The notes under the pieces were generated by a model, which worked only from the letters and a program-made list of their open reading frames with translations, made no database searches and was not told where the DNA came from. Both the position numbers and the translations under genes were made by a program. From contig VWZP01007940.1 in the NCBI GenBank assembly GCA_013396995.1, forward strand, positions 124,001 through 188,000: 64,000 bases of DNA, read 5' to 3'. This DNA is from Dicaeum eximium (Eukaryota; Chordata; Aves; Passeriformes; Dicaeidae). Of this stretch, positions 1-11,820 are shown piece after piece; the stretch's first letter is position 1; every line of letters starts with the position of its first letter.

Positions 1-943
1 CAAGATGGGATTATAAATCATGCTGTAGAGATTAACTAACCCTCACGAATCATTCATTGCTGTAGAGCATTTGTCTTCCTATGGATAAGGTTCCATAAGT
101 AACAAGACTTACTGGGATATACATGTATTAAAAAGAAAAATGCTTTAATGCACAAGTTAAGGTGAATGTTCACTCTAACACAAAATGACATTAATGCTAC
201 AAAATCCATATCAGTCTAGCTTACATCTAAAATTCTATTACTACATTATTGATTAATCACTTGAACTTTAAATTTAGTTGAGAATGATCTGAATGATTCA
301 AGTACTTTATCAATTTATTTTAGAATACCTTGCCTGTCAAAATTAAGGCACTGGAAGGTGTTCTCTACTTGAGACATATTCTTTTTTACATAGTTGCCTA
401 TGAAAGTATGTGGTACAAACTTAAATTTATGTTACAAAACCAATAAGCATTGGAATAACAAGCAGCAATTTTTCAGAATTTCATATTTATTTTAAAATAT
501 ACTTTATTATAGCAAATAATTTTATATTGGTTTTATTTTACTACTGTAACCCACATTGATGAAAGCCAAAACTTTCTAATGCACTACTAAATCTCAGCAG
601 AATCCATATTCAGTATTTGCTAAAACTGAGCATCCACAGGAGAAGAACATGTACTACCAAACCAAGTTGCAACTAGCAACTGGAAGTTGTTCTAGCTCCT
701 TTTTTCTAACCTATATGCCAAAAATCTCAGTCATAGAAAGCATTTCTCTTTAGTATCATGTCTTATCTGTCAATTCCTCTAGCTAATAAAACACTGTATC
801 ATCTGAACTGTATGTGGCTCACTAGATCCCAAATCATGGAGGCAACTAAAATATAGACCCAATCCTCAACATTTATTCTATATTAAAATTAGGAATGTTT
901 AAGTGTACTGATTTCAGTTGGGTCCAAATTTCACCTGATGTGA

Positions 944-969
944 TTCATACAAAGAAGGATTTGTATGAA
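944..969. repeat. Perfect 10-bp inverted repeat
   Basis: The arms TTCATACAAA (944-953) and TTTGTATGAA (960-969) are exact reverse complements around a 6-nt spacer (gaagga). It could form a small hairpin. Nothing around it suggests a terminator or RNA gene; chance is a reasonable explanation in 64 kb. Confidence 0.8.
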
Positions 970-1842
970 GGGTTTTACTAAAACTTCCTTGATTGAGGAA
1001 AAAAAAACCTCAAGCCCAGCAATCAGATAACAGAACAAAATTAAATCCAGAAAGTAAGGATAACTAAGGATACAAAAGCCAAGGATACAACTTGAAATAC
1101 TGTGCCACCATGAAGATAGATGGAACAAAATATGACTTTAAAACATTCTTGAGGAATGCTTTTTAAAGAGAAAACCAAATGAACAAATAAACTATATATC
1201 TGTGTTATGACATCATCTTCTTCCTTTTAGGTACAAATAAGAAACTGACAGCCAGGAGATTCTATCCAGTCTATCTGGAAAACATCAAGAAATTTTAACT
1301 TGATAGTCTGTCTGGGTGAGCTAAAGTTTTTTACACTTCCCCTGACTTGAGTAAATTGCATATATTTCTACTTGTGAAAATGATTTGCTATGTTTAGGTT
1401 TCTTTTTTAACATGGAAATAATTCTTAACTTTGCAGACAGTAGAAAAGACATTGAACTCTAACTCATACATTTTTACAAAGATAAGTCTGTGATGTGCAC
1501 ATTTACAGAAACATGTGAAAGCATTTGTTTCATCTAAGATATTGGATGTATAAACTAAGCAGCTTGTAACATTTACACTCAAATATTTAATTTAACTCTT
1601 GATGCCAATCCTTTTCAGACATATCTTCTATTAAAGGTGGGTAATTTTTCCATCATCTCAACATCTCAGAGTGGAAAACCTTTCAGTCAGTTGATCAGGA
1701 AGCACTATAGTTATCTAAATGACCCCACCCAAAAATGTGTTTAAGATCAAATCAATCAAACTGTGTTTAAGCCTCATATTGATTGCAAAGACTTTTTCTT
1801 TTTAATTTACAGTTATATCACTGACAGCAACTGAAATTATTT

Positions 1843-1860
1843 AACAGTTTGCAAACTGTT
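1843..1860. repeat. 18-bp perfect palindrome
   Basis: AACAGTTTGCAAACTGTT reads the same on both strands with no spacer. Such a dyad could be a site for a dimeric DNA-binding protein, but no neighbouring gene or promoter supports a role. Confidence 0.8.
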
Positions 1861-4800
1861 GGGATAAAGCTTTCTGTTTTCTTGCTAAAACATATGTATC
1901 ATTTATTTTGTAGATGACTAAATTATTTATCTGAAAAATACTGTTTCAAATGAATCACATTCCATACACTTAAGAAGTTTTCTTCCTGCAGTGTGATAGG
2001 CATGCTGATAGGATATTCAGTTAAGGGAGTCACACTTTGTAAGCTTCAGGGAGAGAGGATTTATTATTTTGCCCTCTAGCAGTAACTTTTATATGTACTT
2101 CTCTAAAATATTGTACCCCACATGTTGTTCCCATTGCATCACAACCAAGACTACTCAAAGATAATGTTTATCCTTAGCCAACTGCTGGAACAGATCAGCT
2201 AAATTACATGACCAGACTGTCTTTAGGATGAAACACATACGATGGTTTGGTTTTTTTATTTATAAAGCAATGTGATGAGAATGTATCCAGACATTGCTTT
2301 GATTGTATCTGATACATGCTCATAATTTTACTTTCAATGCAGATTTCATTCTCCTGATTATTAAGTTTAACTGAGGGTGGAGAAAAAAGAAAAGTGAAGT
2401 CACTGTCCTGAAAACAAGAAAGGGACAAAAAGTGTTGACAATGCAAACAAGCATTTTGGAGCTGAGCAATTTGGCATCAGCAATCATCACAGGTGAGACT
2501 GTGGTGATTTAATAATTATACTCCAGGCTCTCATGGGAATACCATCACAAAAAAACAAGAGCCTCTAATTGACAATCAAATCCAGTCAACTTAGTCTACT
2601 ACTAGTGACTAATTAAATTGAGAAATGCTGGATTTCACAAGGATTTTGGAACTCTCTACAGCATAACAGCAAGATGAGAGTCAGTATTTCACTGAGATAG
2701 AAATAAGAAAGCAGCTGCAGTGCTAAGCAACAGAACACAGTGCTTGGCAACAGAACAGAATTTGATGATTTGTGCCCCAATTATGTCTATAGTACCTCCC
2801 AAACGTGCAGAGAGTTGAAACAGAAAATTTCTCCTACTTTCTGTATTTGATTCTTTTTGTCTGGGCAGAAATCTGTGTGTACTGGACAAAAAATATCATT
2901 TAAAGCTAAGGTCGGGAAATGTGAAAGAAGGAAACTGACAGAAAAGCTGAAAATAAACATAAATGCCGTGTAGTGGATTTCTGGCTTGGATATTATGTCA
3001 AACATATTTTCTCACATACACACACTCACAAAAAGTGTACTGGCCTTTTTTGAGGTACAGCAAACATCACAAGAGAGAGTTACTTCTTGTGAGATGTCTC
3101 TTCGGTGAGATATTTCCCCAGTAGACAGCAACTAGTGAACAGTACAATCACTGATGTTAGGAACTTCCTCCCAACAAAAAGGTTTATTATCTGTTAAGAA
3201 ACCTCAAATACAATGACTAAACAGCATGTTTATCTCCTGTAGTCAAATGTAATTCAGGTCTGAATTTCTCTAATTGATCCTAGACCTAGCCAATTTTAGG
3301 TTAATTGGCTCTTGTGGACAAAGTTACGACAATTAAACTCTTTGCAATACTTAATCACCATTCAGTGCTGGGACTCAGTTTGAAAACCGTCCCTTAGTAT
3401 ATTTTTTGTTGTCAGTCCAGCAGCAATAGGTTTATAACTTATGTTATAACATTAATTCTACAATAAAAGCAAACTTTGCAATGAAGAATTAAAATACAAG
3501 TGTCTTCCATATGTATTGCTGTATAATCAATATCGTAAGCAATGGACCAGAGTGAATACTTTTCCTGCTCAGAATCACAAAATCAGTGTTAGCCTCCAGA
3601 AAAGGAGACATTACTATACAGTTAGATTGTAAGCAAGTCTAAACGTTTATTTTATATATTTTTTTGATATCTTTCTGTTCAAAAAGGACACAAAGAGGTA
3701 AAACATATATGTTGACTGCAGTTGGTGCTGACAAGAACAAGGCCAAACAGAGTTATCTTTCTGTGAGGCTGGCCTGTGTAAACATATGGACTTCAGTTAT
3801 TGACACTTGTGCTGAAATGATAAATCTGCTATTTCGTTTGTTGGTTTGGTTTTTAAAAAGTATTTATTTAAGCATGTTTACACAGCTTGGGGATTTTTAT
3901 TTCCTAGGAAATTACATCTCTCTGGACTTTCTATCTTACTTTCATACTTGTCAGCTCCTCTTACCACTATCAGATTCCTCTTACCTTTCAGAGTACTGTT
4001 AATTCATATTAAAGTCAACCTGTGTTTATATTACACCATATTTTTGTTCACTACAATTTTAGAAAATATGTATAAATAAATGACTTGCCTAGGATTTTGC
4101 TTGTTCTTTACGCTGAAGACTGTCTAATTGAAGGAGATGTATAGTGTTATCTGCAAAAAGTGCTGTTAAAATATTTTTAAGTTATAATTATTTTGGTCTT
4201 CAGACAAGTTCAAATATAAATGCCAAGTATTTTACAGAACAAGTTGTTTTGACATTGCTCTGTGGTTGTTAGCTAACTAATCACAGGACAGGAGAGCAGT
4301 GATTAACCTATTATATATAATAAAATGCCAAGTTCATAAGGTTCCTATAATTGAGAACTCCAAAAATAATTTCCATTTATTTCGTATATTTCAAAATGAT
4401 ACTGAAATGCTATTAATAATAATTTCTTCTGAAAAAAGAAACCAAACAAAAAAGACTCTGACTCTTTGTTGTAACCCTGGATGCTGACAATTTAAAATTT
4501 TCTGTGTTGAAAGACACAGACCCACAAGAGAATACTACATTTGACCTGAGGCCATGGAGAAGGCTTCCAAAATTGATTGACATCACTGAGACCACGAGTG
4601 TGTAGTTTATACAGAAGTACATGATACCACAGAGTGCAAAACTTGGGGTTTAGGGTTTTACAATATAGTAATATATGTAAGTCAACGTGGAGGTTTTTGG
4701 GCGTTGGCTAGGTTGTTCCTTTTCACCTTCTTCATGGGTTTTGGTGGTGTTCTGTAATTGCTCAGAAAAGTCTGCAGTGCAGGCTTCGGGTGATTAGTTA

Positions 4801-4930
4801 TTGGGTTAAAAGTAAAAATAATTTAGGTGTCAAGTCTTAATTGGATATTTTTGCTTTAAAAGACCTTGGAAAGAAAGATAATTAGCCATTTTGTGCCTTG
4901 TTAGTTGAATTCAACAGAACTTACACCTTG

Positions 4931-4996
4931 TAGAACTGTAATATAGATTAGAATTGTAATATAGATAAGAATTAGAACTGTAATATAGATAAGAAT
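4931..4996 (+). repeat. Short tandem repeat inside the 4505 LTR
   Basis: A unit close to tagaactgtaatatagat(aagaat) occurs three times in a row: 4931-4948 (short form), 4949-4972 and 4973-4996. The last two units are 24 bp and differ at one position (attgta versus actgta). It lies immediately upstream of the two AATAAA signals, so copy number here would alter the LTR's R/U5 length. Confidence 0.85.
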
Positions 4997-4997
4997 T

Positions 4998-5013
4998 AAT
5001 AAACATTAATAAA
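4998..5013 (+). promoter_or_regulatory. Pair of AATAAA polyadenylation signals in LTR
   Basis: Two AATAAA hexamers sit 10 bp apart (4998-5003, 5008-5013), about 80 bp before the inferred LTR end. This is where a retroviral LTR keeps its poly(A) signal. Whether they are used is unknown. Confidence 0.5.
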
Positions 5014-6352
5014 CAAGACCAAACTCAAGAAATACCTCTCTCCTGTGCATTCATCTTGACCCTAACAAGGTAGAAAGAACATAAAAACACTGTAAGTCTT
5101 TCCTTGGAGTTTTTCGACACCACAGAGGACAGACCAAATCCAACTGCATCAGCAAAATAAAAATATCAGAAAATTTTTTCTAAAATAATTTAAGAGAGTA
5201 AACAAACACAAAAAAAATTACTATTAAGATACTGGTTTTGAGCAACCTCCCTCAAAAACCTAGTAGTCAAATACATGGTAGAATAGCACAATCCTGGGGA
5301 AAAACTGAAAAGTTTTTTCAGGGGATTGGAAATACTTGAACGTAGGAAACAAAGTATTTAACATGGAAACCCATTTAAAATGCAAAAAGTATGAAACATA
5401 TTAAGAGATAATGAGCAATGGATACAACCTTTTCAGTTTCATTTATTTATGACTCACTTTTGAGAGAGGAACTCCTACTCTGTAAAATGAACTCCGTTAC
5501 ATACAGCCAACATGATCATTGCATTTTTGCTGTGTCCTCATTAAAAATGTACTAATTTCATTAAACACAGCAAAAACATCACAAACAACCAGACCAAACC
5601 AAAGTGGGCTGGGTAAAAATCTCTCACCAATATTAATAGAATAAATATTAAAATTTATAATATTTAAATTTAAATGAATTCATCCTTTCAGATACATCTC
5701 CATTAATACATTTACTATAAGATGTACAAAAAACAAGTGGGAGAATATATCCTATATGTGTGTTCATTACTTTGCTGGAACACATGTAACTGGTTTCTGA
5801 TACTAAAGGGATAGCTCATCAAACACAGCATCTGCTGTCCTTTCTTATTCTGCCTATTTGTTTCTATTCCTAATACTTCTGTTAAACTCTGGATTCCATT
5901 TCCCAAGCTCTTTACAATATGTGGTTCAGGAAGCCAAGGTGTATGTATTGAGGTGGACAATTAGATGCAGTCAAGAGATTGACAGAGAATTCACTGTAAG
6001 TCAAAGAAATAAACAGAAACTCATGCAATTGATTATCTTTTTCAACACAGATCTTAAAATACTATTTATCAAAAAAAACCCATTTATTTCCTGGATGCAA
6101 CACAAATAGAGGGACATCCTCAGTATTTTTGAGGGTCTTTGATGTCTTTTCAACAATGAAACATTTTCATTGTGCTTTTATATACTATTAAATATGGCTT
6201 AGATTCTGAGTCCCAACCCTACATTTCAGAGAACTGAATTTTTGAAGATTAGTTCACATTGTTCTTTCATAAGTTATATGCAGCTGTAGTAAGGAAACTG
6301 GCGAACTAGTTTTCAGTAAAAGAATCACAGACATATTTGCATCTTAAACTGG

Positions 6353-6470
6353 GGTTTTTTTTTATTTTATTTGGGTTTTGTTGGACCATACTGTTTGCTT
6401 CCAGGCTGGAGCACTTCATTTCACAGTTAGCTCCCCTTTTTTTTTTTTTTGTTTTGTTTTTTTTTTTTAA
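6353..6470. repeat. T-rich low-complexity tracts
   Basis: Two T-rich runs, around 6353-6381 with interspersed G, and around 6435-6470 with 10-16-nt T runs separated by single G's, flank about 50 bp of ordinary sequence. On the minus strand these read as A/C-rich tails. They may mark the 3' ends of old retroposed insertions, but no body of such an element is recognisable next to them. Confidence 0.7.
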
Positions 6471-7013
6471 CCTAGTAAATCTATTGTTTAATTAATTTTA
6501 GTTGGCAAACATCTTACAGCTGGCCAGCCCACTTTCTATTGTCTTTTTAAAGTTACTTGTTCAGAGATTTTTATCAAGTCAGGCTAAAAGCAACCAGAGA
6601 ATTCAAGTATTTTCAGTTTTCATTAATTCAACAAGAATTGCCTTTTCCTACTTAACAGATTTTTCCGGCTTATTTGGCTTACTTGTGAGTTCTGTTATGG
6701 GATTTGGAAGGTATCTGTATTGCTTTAAATTCATTTAGTAAACCCCAAGAGAGTTTCAGAGGCAAAGCTCCTTAGCAAAGGATTGCAGACTTATTGATGA
6801 GACTAAGTTCTGCTAAAACTTTCACAACGTCTGCAGTTCAATAAAATTCAGTTACTCATAGAATTTAAACTCATTTATTTGACTTAATATTTACCAGTTC
6901 ATTTAAGTTGTACTACATAGTGAAGACTATATATGGACACACAGGAATGTGTAGAGCACCTTCTGGATTACCAAAACAAAATATACTACACCAGGCAATT
7001 AAAGGAGACATAA

Positions 7014-7015
<2 letters not shown>

Positions 7016-7044
<29 letters not shown>
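7016..7044. repeat. (AC)n microsatellite
   Basis: An uninterrupted AC dinucleotide run of about 29 bp. It is the longest perfect dinucleotide array I noticed in the window and is probably length-polymorphic. Confidence 0.95.
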
Positions 7045-7046
<2 letters not shown>

Positions 7047-7911
7047 GTTTTAATGTGAGAAATTTTTGTGCTGTTTAATCAATAGTTTAGACACTAATAA
7101 CCACAATCATTTACCTAGAAGCATCATTTTAGGAGAAAACTGAATGCATTTAAAACAATCTAAAAGATGAGACCTATATGTTTTTACAACAAGCTGAACA
7201 AAAAATAATTAAAATACATGGCATCAATAAAATAAAATAGATGACAGCAACCATCTCTCTGTTGGGGTAAAAACAATTATGTGGTTACCAACCCTCAAAA
7301 TTCACTAACAGTATGAAAACCAAATTCTCTGGCAAAACGTGCAATTTTGCAATTGTCTAACTAAAGAGAAAATATAGGTTGGGATTTTTTAAAATATTTT
7401 GTTGCTATGTAGCACATACAATTGTTTTTCAGTACCACATAAGTAGGTTGAAATAGTCATTAAATATCATTATACACATAGAGATTTGAGTAAATTACTC
7501 AAGATTTCATAGAAAATGGGACGAATATCCAAAAAGATATATTGTGTTATATTCCCCTTTGTGCTTTAGAAGGTATTTCTCAACTGTGCATATTACTGAA
7601 AAATCTTTTTGTATCTCAAGATGCCTAATCCCATAATTTATATGACAGACAAGATAACTTATGACAGAGAAGTAAATTAAATCCTGATTTTCTAGACCAA
7701 GGGCAATGCAGTAGAAAATCCTTTCTCTCACAATTGCAGTGTAAAATGTAATACATCTTAGAAGTTGTCTTGCCCCAAACCCAAACCACAGTCCTAAGGA
7801 AAGTGACATAAAAAACTGCAAAACAATAATAAGGAGAAAACATCTTACATGCCTAATTGAAAACTGAAATAATGGTTAAAAATAATTCATTTGAAAAGGG
7901 TAGGCCGGGGG

Positions 7912-7966
7912 GAAAAAAAACCAAAACAACAAAACCAAAAAGAAAATCCCACAAACAGAACAAAAA
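7912..7966 (+). repeat. A/C-rich, nearly G-free tract
   Basis: Runs of A broken by C and CC (aaaaccaaaacaacaaaacc...) after a short G run (ccgggggg). It resembles several other tracts in the window that carry A and C on the plus strand. Confidence 0.75.
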
Positions 7967-9307
7967 CTGTAGTGTGAGTTGATGTTTGAAACTTTTAGAT
8001 TCCTGGCAAAGACCTACTTTTCCCTGAGGTTCCCATACCTCTGGATATGCCTCATTACTTCAAAGGCCAGTGTTTTAATCATAATAACAGAAACAGACAC
8101 CCTGTCTCCAGGACTAGGGCTCAGACTTGATCTCAGACTTCAGGCTCAGTCTGTCTTCTGCCTCACACAGATCACTGATATTTTGAACCTGAAAATGCAG
8201 CTGTGCATCCTCAATGAAATAAGAAGCTTTTCCTTTGAAACCTGAACTTTGAAAGTCCAGGAAACAGGCACTTTAGACAGTATTTAGAACTTAAAATATT
8301 TTGTGTGCATGCATTCTGTAGTCCAGATACAGTCAATACTCCCAAAATATTGCAAGAAGGACAAAATTTGACAGACCTATCACAAAAAACCCCCTGACAT
8401 CTAAACTTAGAGAAAGATCTTCACTTTTTAATTAAATAAATTATTTTTTAAATGTAGCTCAATAAAATATATATAGTGGGGTCTATTCTTAACCCCAGCA
8501 AGGGATATTTTGATAAGAGGATGTAACTGAATTTCCTTAAAATTACTGAGGGACTTCGGGACTTGCTGAAATTATCTCTCTTGTTTAATTTTCCATTTGG
8601 ACATGAAGAGCTGAATATGAATCTTCATAGAATTGGGGAACATACTGATGGAAGAAAAAGCCCTTAAGTGATGGCTTCCCTATGGAAAACTATTCTACAG
8701 CCTAATGTATCTTCCTGTCAGAACGTTTTTCATTCTATTAGTATAGGCTTTTCTGCTCCCAATTCCATCATATTATTAATATATATCTTAATGTACAACA
8801 TTAAAACCACTTCTAGCCTTCTTGACATTTACATAATTATATTCTTCTGGACGCCCTTTTGCGTCAAAGTGAAGGTGTCCCTATTTCATTGCTAAAAAGT
8901 TCCCTTCATTCCGTCTCTTCAGTGTTTTTCTCTTCCTTTCTCTTCCCCATTAAAAATAAATTATCTCCCAGCACAGTCCTTTCATCCCATTCAATTTCTT
9001 CTGATGTTTGTTGCAAGAAACAGAGGTGCCACTTCCCTCACGTGATGGAGCTTTTAAACCATCCCTCCATTTCACCAAAGGAAGATGTAGTTTTGTGGAA
9101 GAAACTCCTGCACAGGAACATTGGATGCCCATGCTATGGGTGCAGCAGTCCCCCTTGTGACACAATCTTCAGCAGATGCTAGTGGAAATTGAAAGGTGCA
9201 AATGTTGGTAGGCAGGCAATCTATCAGGTGAGAAGTTCAACCCCTGAACCATTTTCAGCTTTCCTTCTCTAGTTTCACAAACCTTTCTTCTCTTACTTTG
9301 TCACCAC

Positions 9308-9363
9308 TCACAAAAGAAAACACCAAAACCCACACAACCAGTCAAACAGCAACAAAACCAGCA
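9308..9363 (+). repeat. A/C-rich tract
   Basis: Short A runs alternate with C, CC and CCC (accaaaacccacacaaccag) with very few G or T. It belongs to the same compositional class as the tracts at 22158 and 52189. Confidence 0.6.
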
Positions 9364-10286
9364 GAAGAGTTCTGGAAGATGGAAGTGGGTTTTGATTTGT
9401 GCTTTATCTTCTGGGATTCTGGTGCTTTACTAAAAGTTGGTTACTTTGTTAAGCTTACAATGCCTTAACTTCCTTGGAGGCACTGCACCAAATAAATGAA
9501 GTGAAATACTCAAATCAAATTGTGACATTATTTGTATATGGAGTGTAGTAAAAAGTATATCAAAATCCTAATAATGGAAGCCAAAAGTGATTATAGCATC
9601 ACGCAAATTCAAATGCATTCCTGAAGTCCTTACCTACATCAGAGACAAGTGATTTTCTTTTTGAAGGGCTTCCTTTTCTTCTCTTAAAAGGTGAGGTACA
9701 AAGTTGGGTTATTAAGTGTCACTGAAAAATTCCACTCACTTGTATATATATATATCTATCACACATACTTTTGTTAGTTGTCCAATTTATCCCTAAAATC
9801 TTTGACTTTGTTCCCCATTTATTCATTCATTCAGATGAACTAGTTAAAACAACAATTCTTTTGAAGACTTAAGAGTACTAAAAGGCCACCTCTTAGGCAG
9901 TTTCACTCTGACAGCTTGATCCTCATAATAAATGTAAGATATTTCTTTATTCTTTGAAATAAATTATGCCAAAGAAACTTCTCTCTGACTAACATAGAAG
10001 CAGGCCAGCTGGTTTGGTATTTCTCTGAGGTAAAGTGGGTACAAAGAAATCAAGGACTAATCTAATGAGGTAATCACCTTTACTCATGTCCTCACAAATG
10101 AGTTAAATATGAAGTACTCACTCTAAGCTTTGGTGCACCTTCAAAGAGTGTAATAGGAGCCAGCAAAAAAAGATAAAACAGGAAAATTGTTGTGACATAT
10201 ATCTCATGGATGGAAATGTTCTGTTACTGGATTGTGGAAACAACTAAAGGGTCTGTACTTGATTCACTCTGTATTTGATGCAGTAT

Positions 10287-10290
<4 letters not shown>

Positions 10291-10321
<31 letters not shown>
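10291..10321. repeat. Poly(T) run of 31, followed by an ambiguous base
   Basis: Thirty-one consecutive T's, then an A/G-rich stretch with a single N at 10346. The N probably reflects poor read or consensus quality next to the homopolymer, so the true run length is uncertain. On the minus strand the run could be an old poly(A) tail, but I cannot identify an element attached to it. Confidence 0.9.
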
Positions 10322-10325
<4 letters not shown>

Positions 10326-10422
10326 GAAAAAGAATTAAGAAAAAANGAAATGAAAGTAGAGAGAATTAGTCAAAATACCTAAAAAATAGTTACTGAAATG
10401 TGAGTTGAAATCAAACTTAGAG

Positions 10423-10599
10423 AGAAGAGATTCAGATTAGATCTTAGGAAGAAATTCTTTACTCAAAGGGTAGTGAGGCATTGAAACAAGTTCCACAGAG
10501 AAGCTGTGGATGCTTCATCCCTGGTACTGTTCAAAGCCAGGTTGGATTGGGCTTTGAGCATCTTGTTTTAGTGGGTGCCATCCCACCCAACCCTATGAA
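10423..10599 (+). mobile_element. CR1 LINE 3'-end fragment
   Basis: The text 'ttcagattagatcttaggaagaaattcttt' to 'ccacccaaccctatgaat' (described by its ends; positions 10429-10599) follows the layout of the avian CR1 3' region. That layout is the 'taggaagaaattcttt' block, 'gaggcattgaaacaagtt', 'agaagctgtggatgc', 'ttcaaagccaggttggattgggctttgagca' in pieces, and a CCAACC...TATGA end. It is 5'-truncated, as most CR1 copies are, and diverged, with part of the final stretch missing. It has no coding capacity. Confidence 0.85.
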
Positions 10600-11457
10600 T
10601 TAATTAGATTATTTGTTACTATCAATATTTGAAAGAGAGAAGGGTACAAATGCAGATACAGGAATTTGAAGTTCCTGTGACTTTGTGATTTTGAGAGCTT
10701 TTCTTAAATTGCTCACTAACACTACTGGGCCCCTGCTATTGTTCATAGCCCATAGCACTAAATGCATAGCAAAACAAACAAATTAACTAGCACAAGCATA
10801 AAATAAATGAGCAACTGCTGTGGGCTCAGTATCAGTATTTGATGATAATGGGCAGCATCCAGGGATGGGAGTAACTGCTCAACAAGAAGCTGCACCATTA
10901 GCACTACAGATGTTTCAAATCCACCTATATGCTGTAACATATTTGATACAATTTAACTCCAAATTCTGCTCCGTTTTTGTTTCTTTTAAAATCACTGTAA
11001 AAATTAAAATTTAGAAGAATTTATTTGAAAAAAAGCACCTTGAATGTATGAAATATATATCACACCATTAAAAAATATTAACAGAAAATTACAATAAAAA
11101 TTCCAATGTAATGTCTGGTTTCATAGTAAGGGTATATTTTTAGATAATAAATTCTTCCGTAACTAATTACTTTGTTAAATAGAGATAGTAGGTTTCATAT
11201 ACTTATTCATCAACAAATTCAGCAAGCATCAAGGTTTTTTACTTATTTCCACCCGTAAGAAAAACCACTCCATAAATGAATACAACTTAAGTTCAAGACA
11301 GGCTTAGGACATTAGTAATTAATTTATTTTTAGGTATGCTATTATTAAGTTACAGTCTGTGAAAAAATGTTCTAATTATGTTAGACAGGAAAAAAGGAGA
11401 AGTATAATGGACACTAAGGAGTATCTTTTTGATAAATGTAGAACAAAAAATCAGTAG
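10600..11457. other. AT-rich non-coding DNA
   Basis: I recognise no gene or named repeat between the CR1 fragment and the GC-rich island. The sequence is AT-rich with scattered A runs. Confidence 0.6.
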
Positions 11458-11820
11458 TGGAACAGACTTCCCTTTGTGCCCAGCTCTCTGATGGGAAGGA
11501 AACTCAGACCCTGCCAGCCATGGGATGCTGCCAAGTGGGTGCTGAACTGGGGCTGGGCTGAAGGCAAGAGCCAGGGTACCTCCTCTGGAACTCCTTTGGT
11601 CCTTGAGCATTTGTGCAATAGGAACACTTTGCTCAGGGCAGAGCAGGTGGAAGCAGAGCAGCCACAGGAGCAATCCTGAAAAGAGCCCAGAGAATAAGCT
11701 GGCTGATCTCATTTTGAGCAGCTGTAGCTGTGGATGCTCTGAACAGCAGCAGGAGTGGGAGGGCCAGCTCTGTGTGAGCAGAGGGCTTTGGCACTTGTGA
11801 TCTCTGAGCTAATTCCAACA
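11458..11820. other. GC-rich island of unknown origin (about 360 bp)
   Basis: Base composition changes sharply here: the sequence becomes rich in cag/ctg/agg words and returns to AT-rich DNA on both sides. On the minus strand it would start TGTTGGAATTAGC and end near GTCTGTTCCA, so TG/CA ends are possible, but there is no matching flanking duplication. It has few CpG, so it is not a CpG island promoter. A minus-strand frame at 11350-11712 begins with a hydrophobic stretch, but it runs on into AT-rich DNA and resembles nothing I know. The most likely origin is an old LTR or other transposon relic; a diverged exon is less likely. Confidence 0.4.

Larger units (their letters stand above)
1..4504. 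other. AT-rich non-coding DNA, no gene recognised
   Basis: I see no exon-like open frame, RNA gene or interspersed repeat that I can name in this stretch. Reading frames are short, hydrophobic or Asn/Lys-rich and typical of AT-rich chance frames. The only discrete structures are two perfect inverted repeats, listed separately. A highly diverged repeat would escape reading by eye. Confidence 0.6.
4505..5089 (+). mobile_element. Solo LTR of an avian endogenous retrovirus (about 585 bp)
   Basis: The block begins TGTTGAAAGACACAG and ends near AACATAAAAACA, giving TG...CA termini on the plus strand. Its second half has the layout of an LTR R/U5 region: a T-rich stretch, 'attagccattttgtgcc', a small tandem repeat, two AATAAA signals (4998-5003 and 5008-5013), then 'cattcatcttgaccctaac' close to the end. 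I recognise this as a bird LTR type but cannot name the subfamily. No coding retroviral sequence follows, so it is a solo LTR or fragment. No convincing target-site duplication is visible and the exact ends are uncertain by a few bases. Recognition rests on remembered family resemblance plus visible LTR architecture. Confidence 0.6.
5090..10290. other. AT-rich non-coding DNA with simple repeats
   Basis: No gene is recognised. The stretch contains T-rich runs at 6353-6470, a CA microsatellite, an A/C tract at 7912-7966, a short TA run near 9743-9756 and another A/C tract at 9308-9363. The part around 8850-9190 is a little richer in GC, with overlapping short frames on both strands, but none resembles a known protein or has splice-site context that I trust. 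Confidence 0.55.

Noticed and set aside
4501..5093. CTGT on both sides of the 4505 LTR as a 4-bp target-site duplication.
   Set aside because: It only works if the LTR starts one base inside its TG, so the duplication is not credible.
11350..11712. 120-codon minus-strand frame starting with a signal-peptide-like hydrophobic stretch.
   Set aside because: It runs from the GC-rich island into AT-rich DNA with no family resemblance, no promoter or splice context, and an equally open plus strand.
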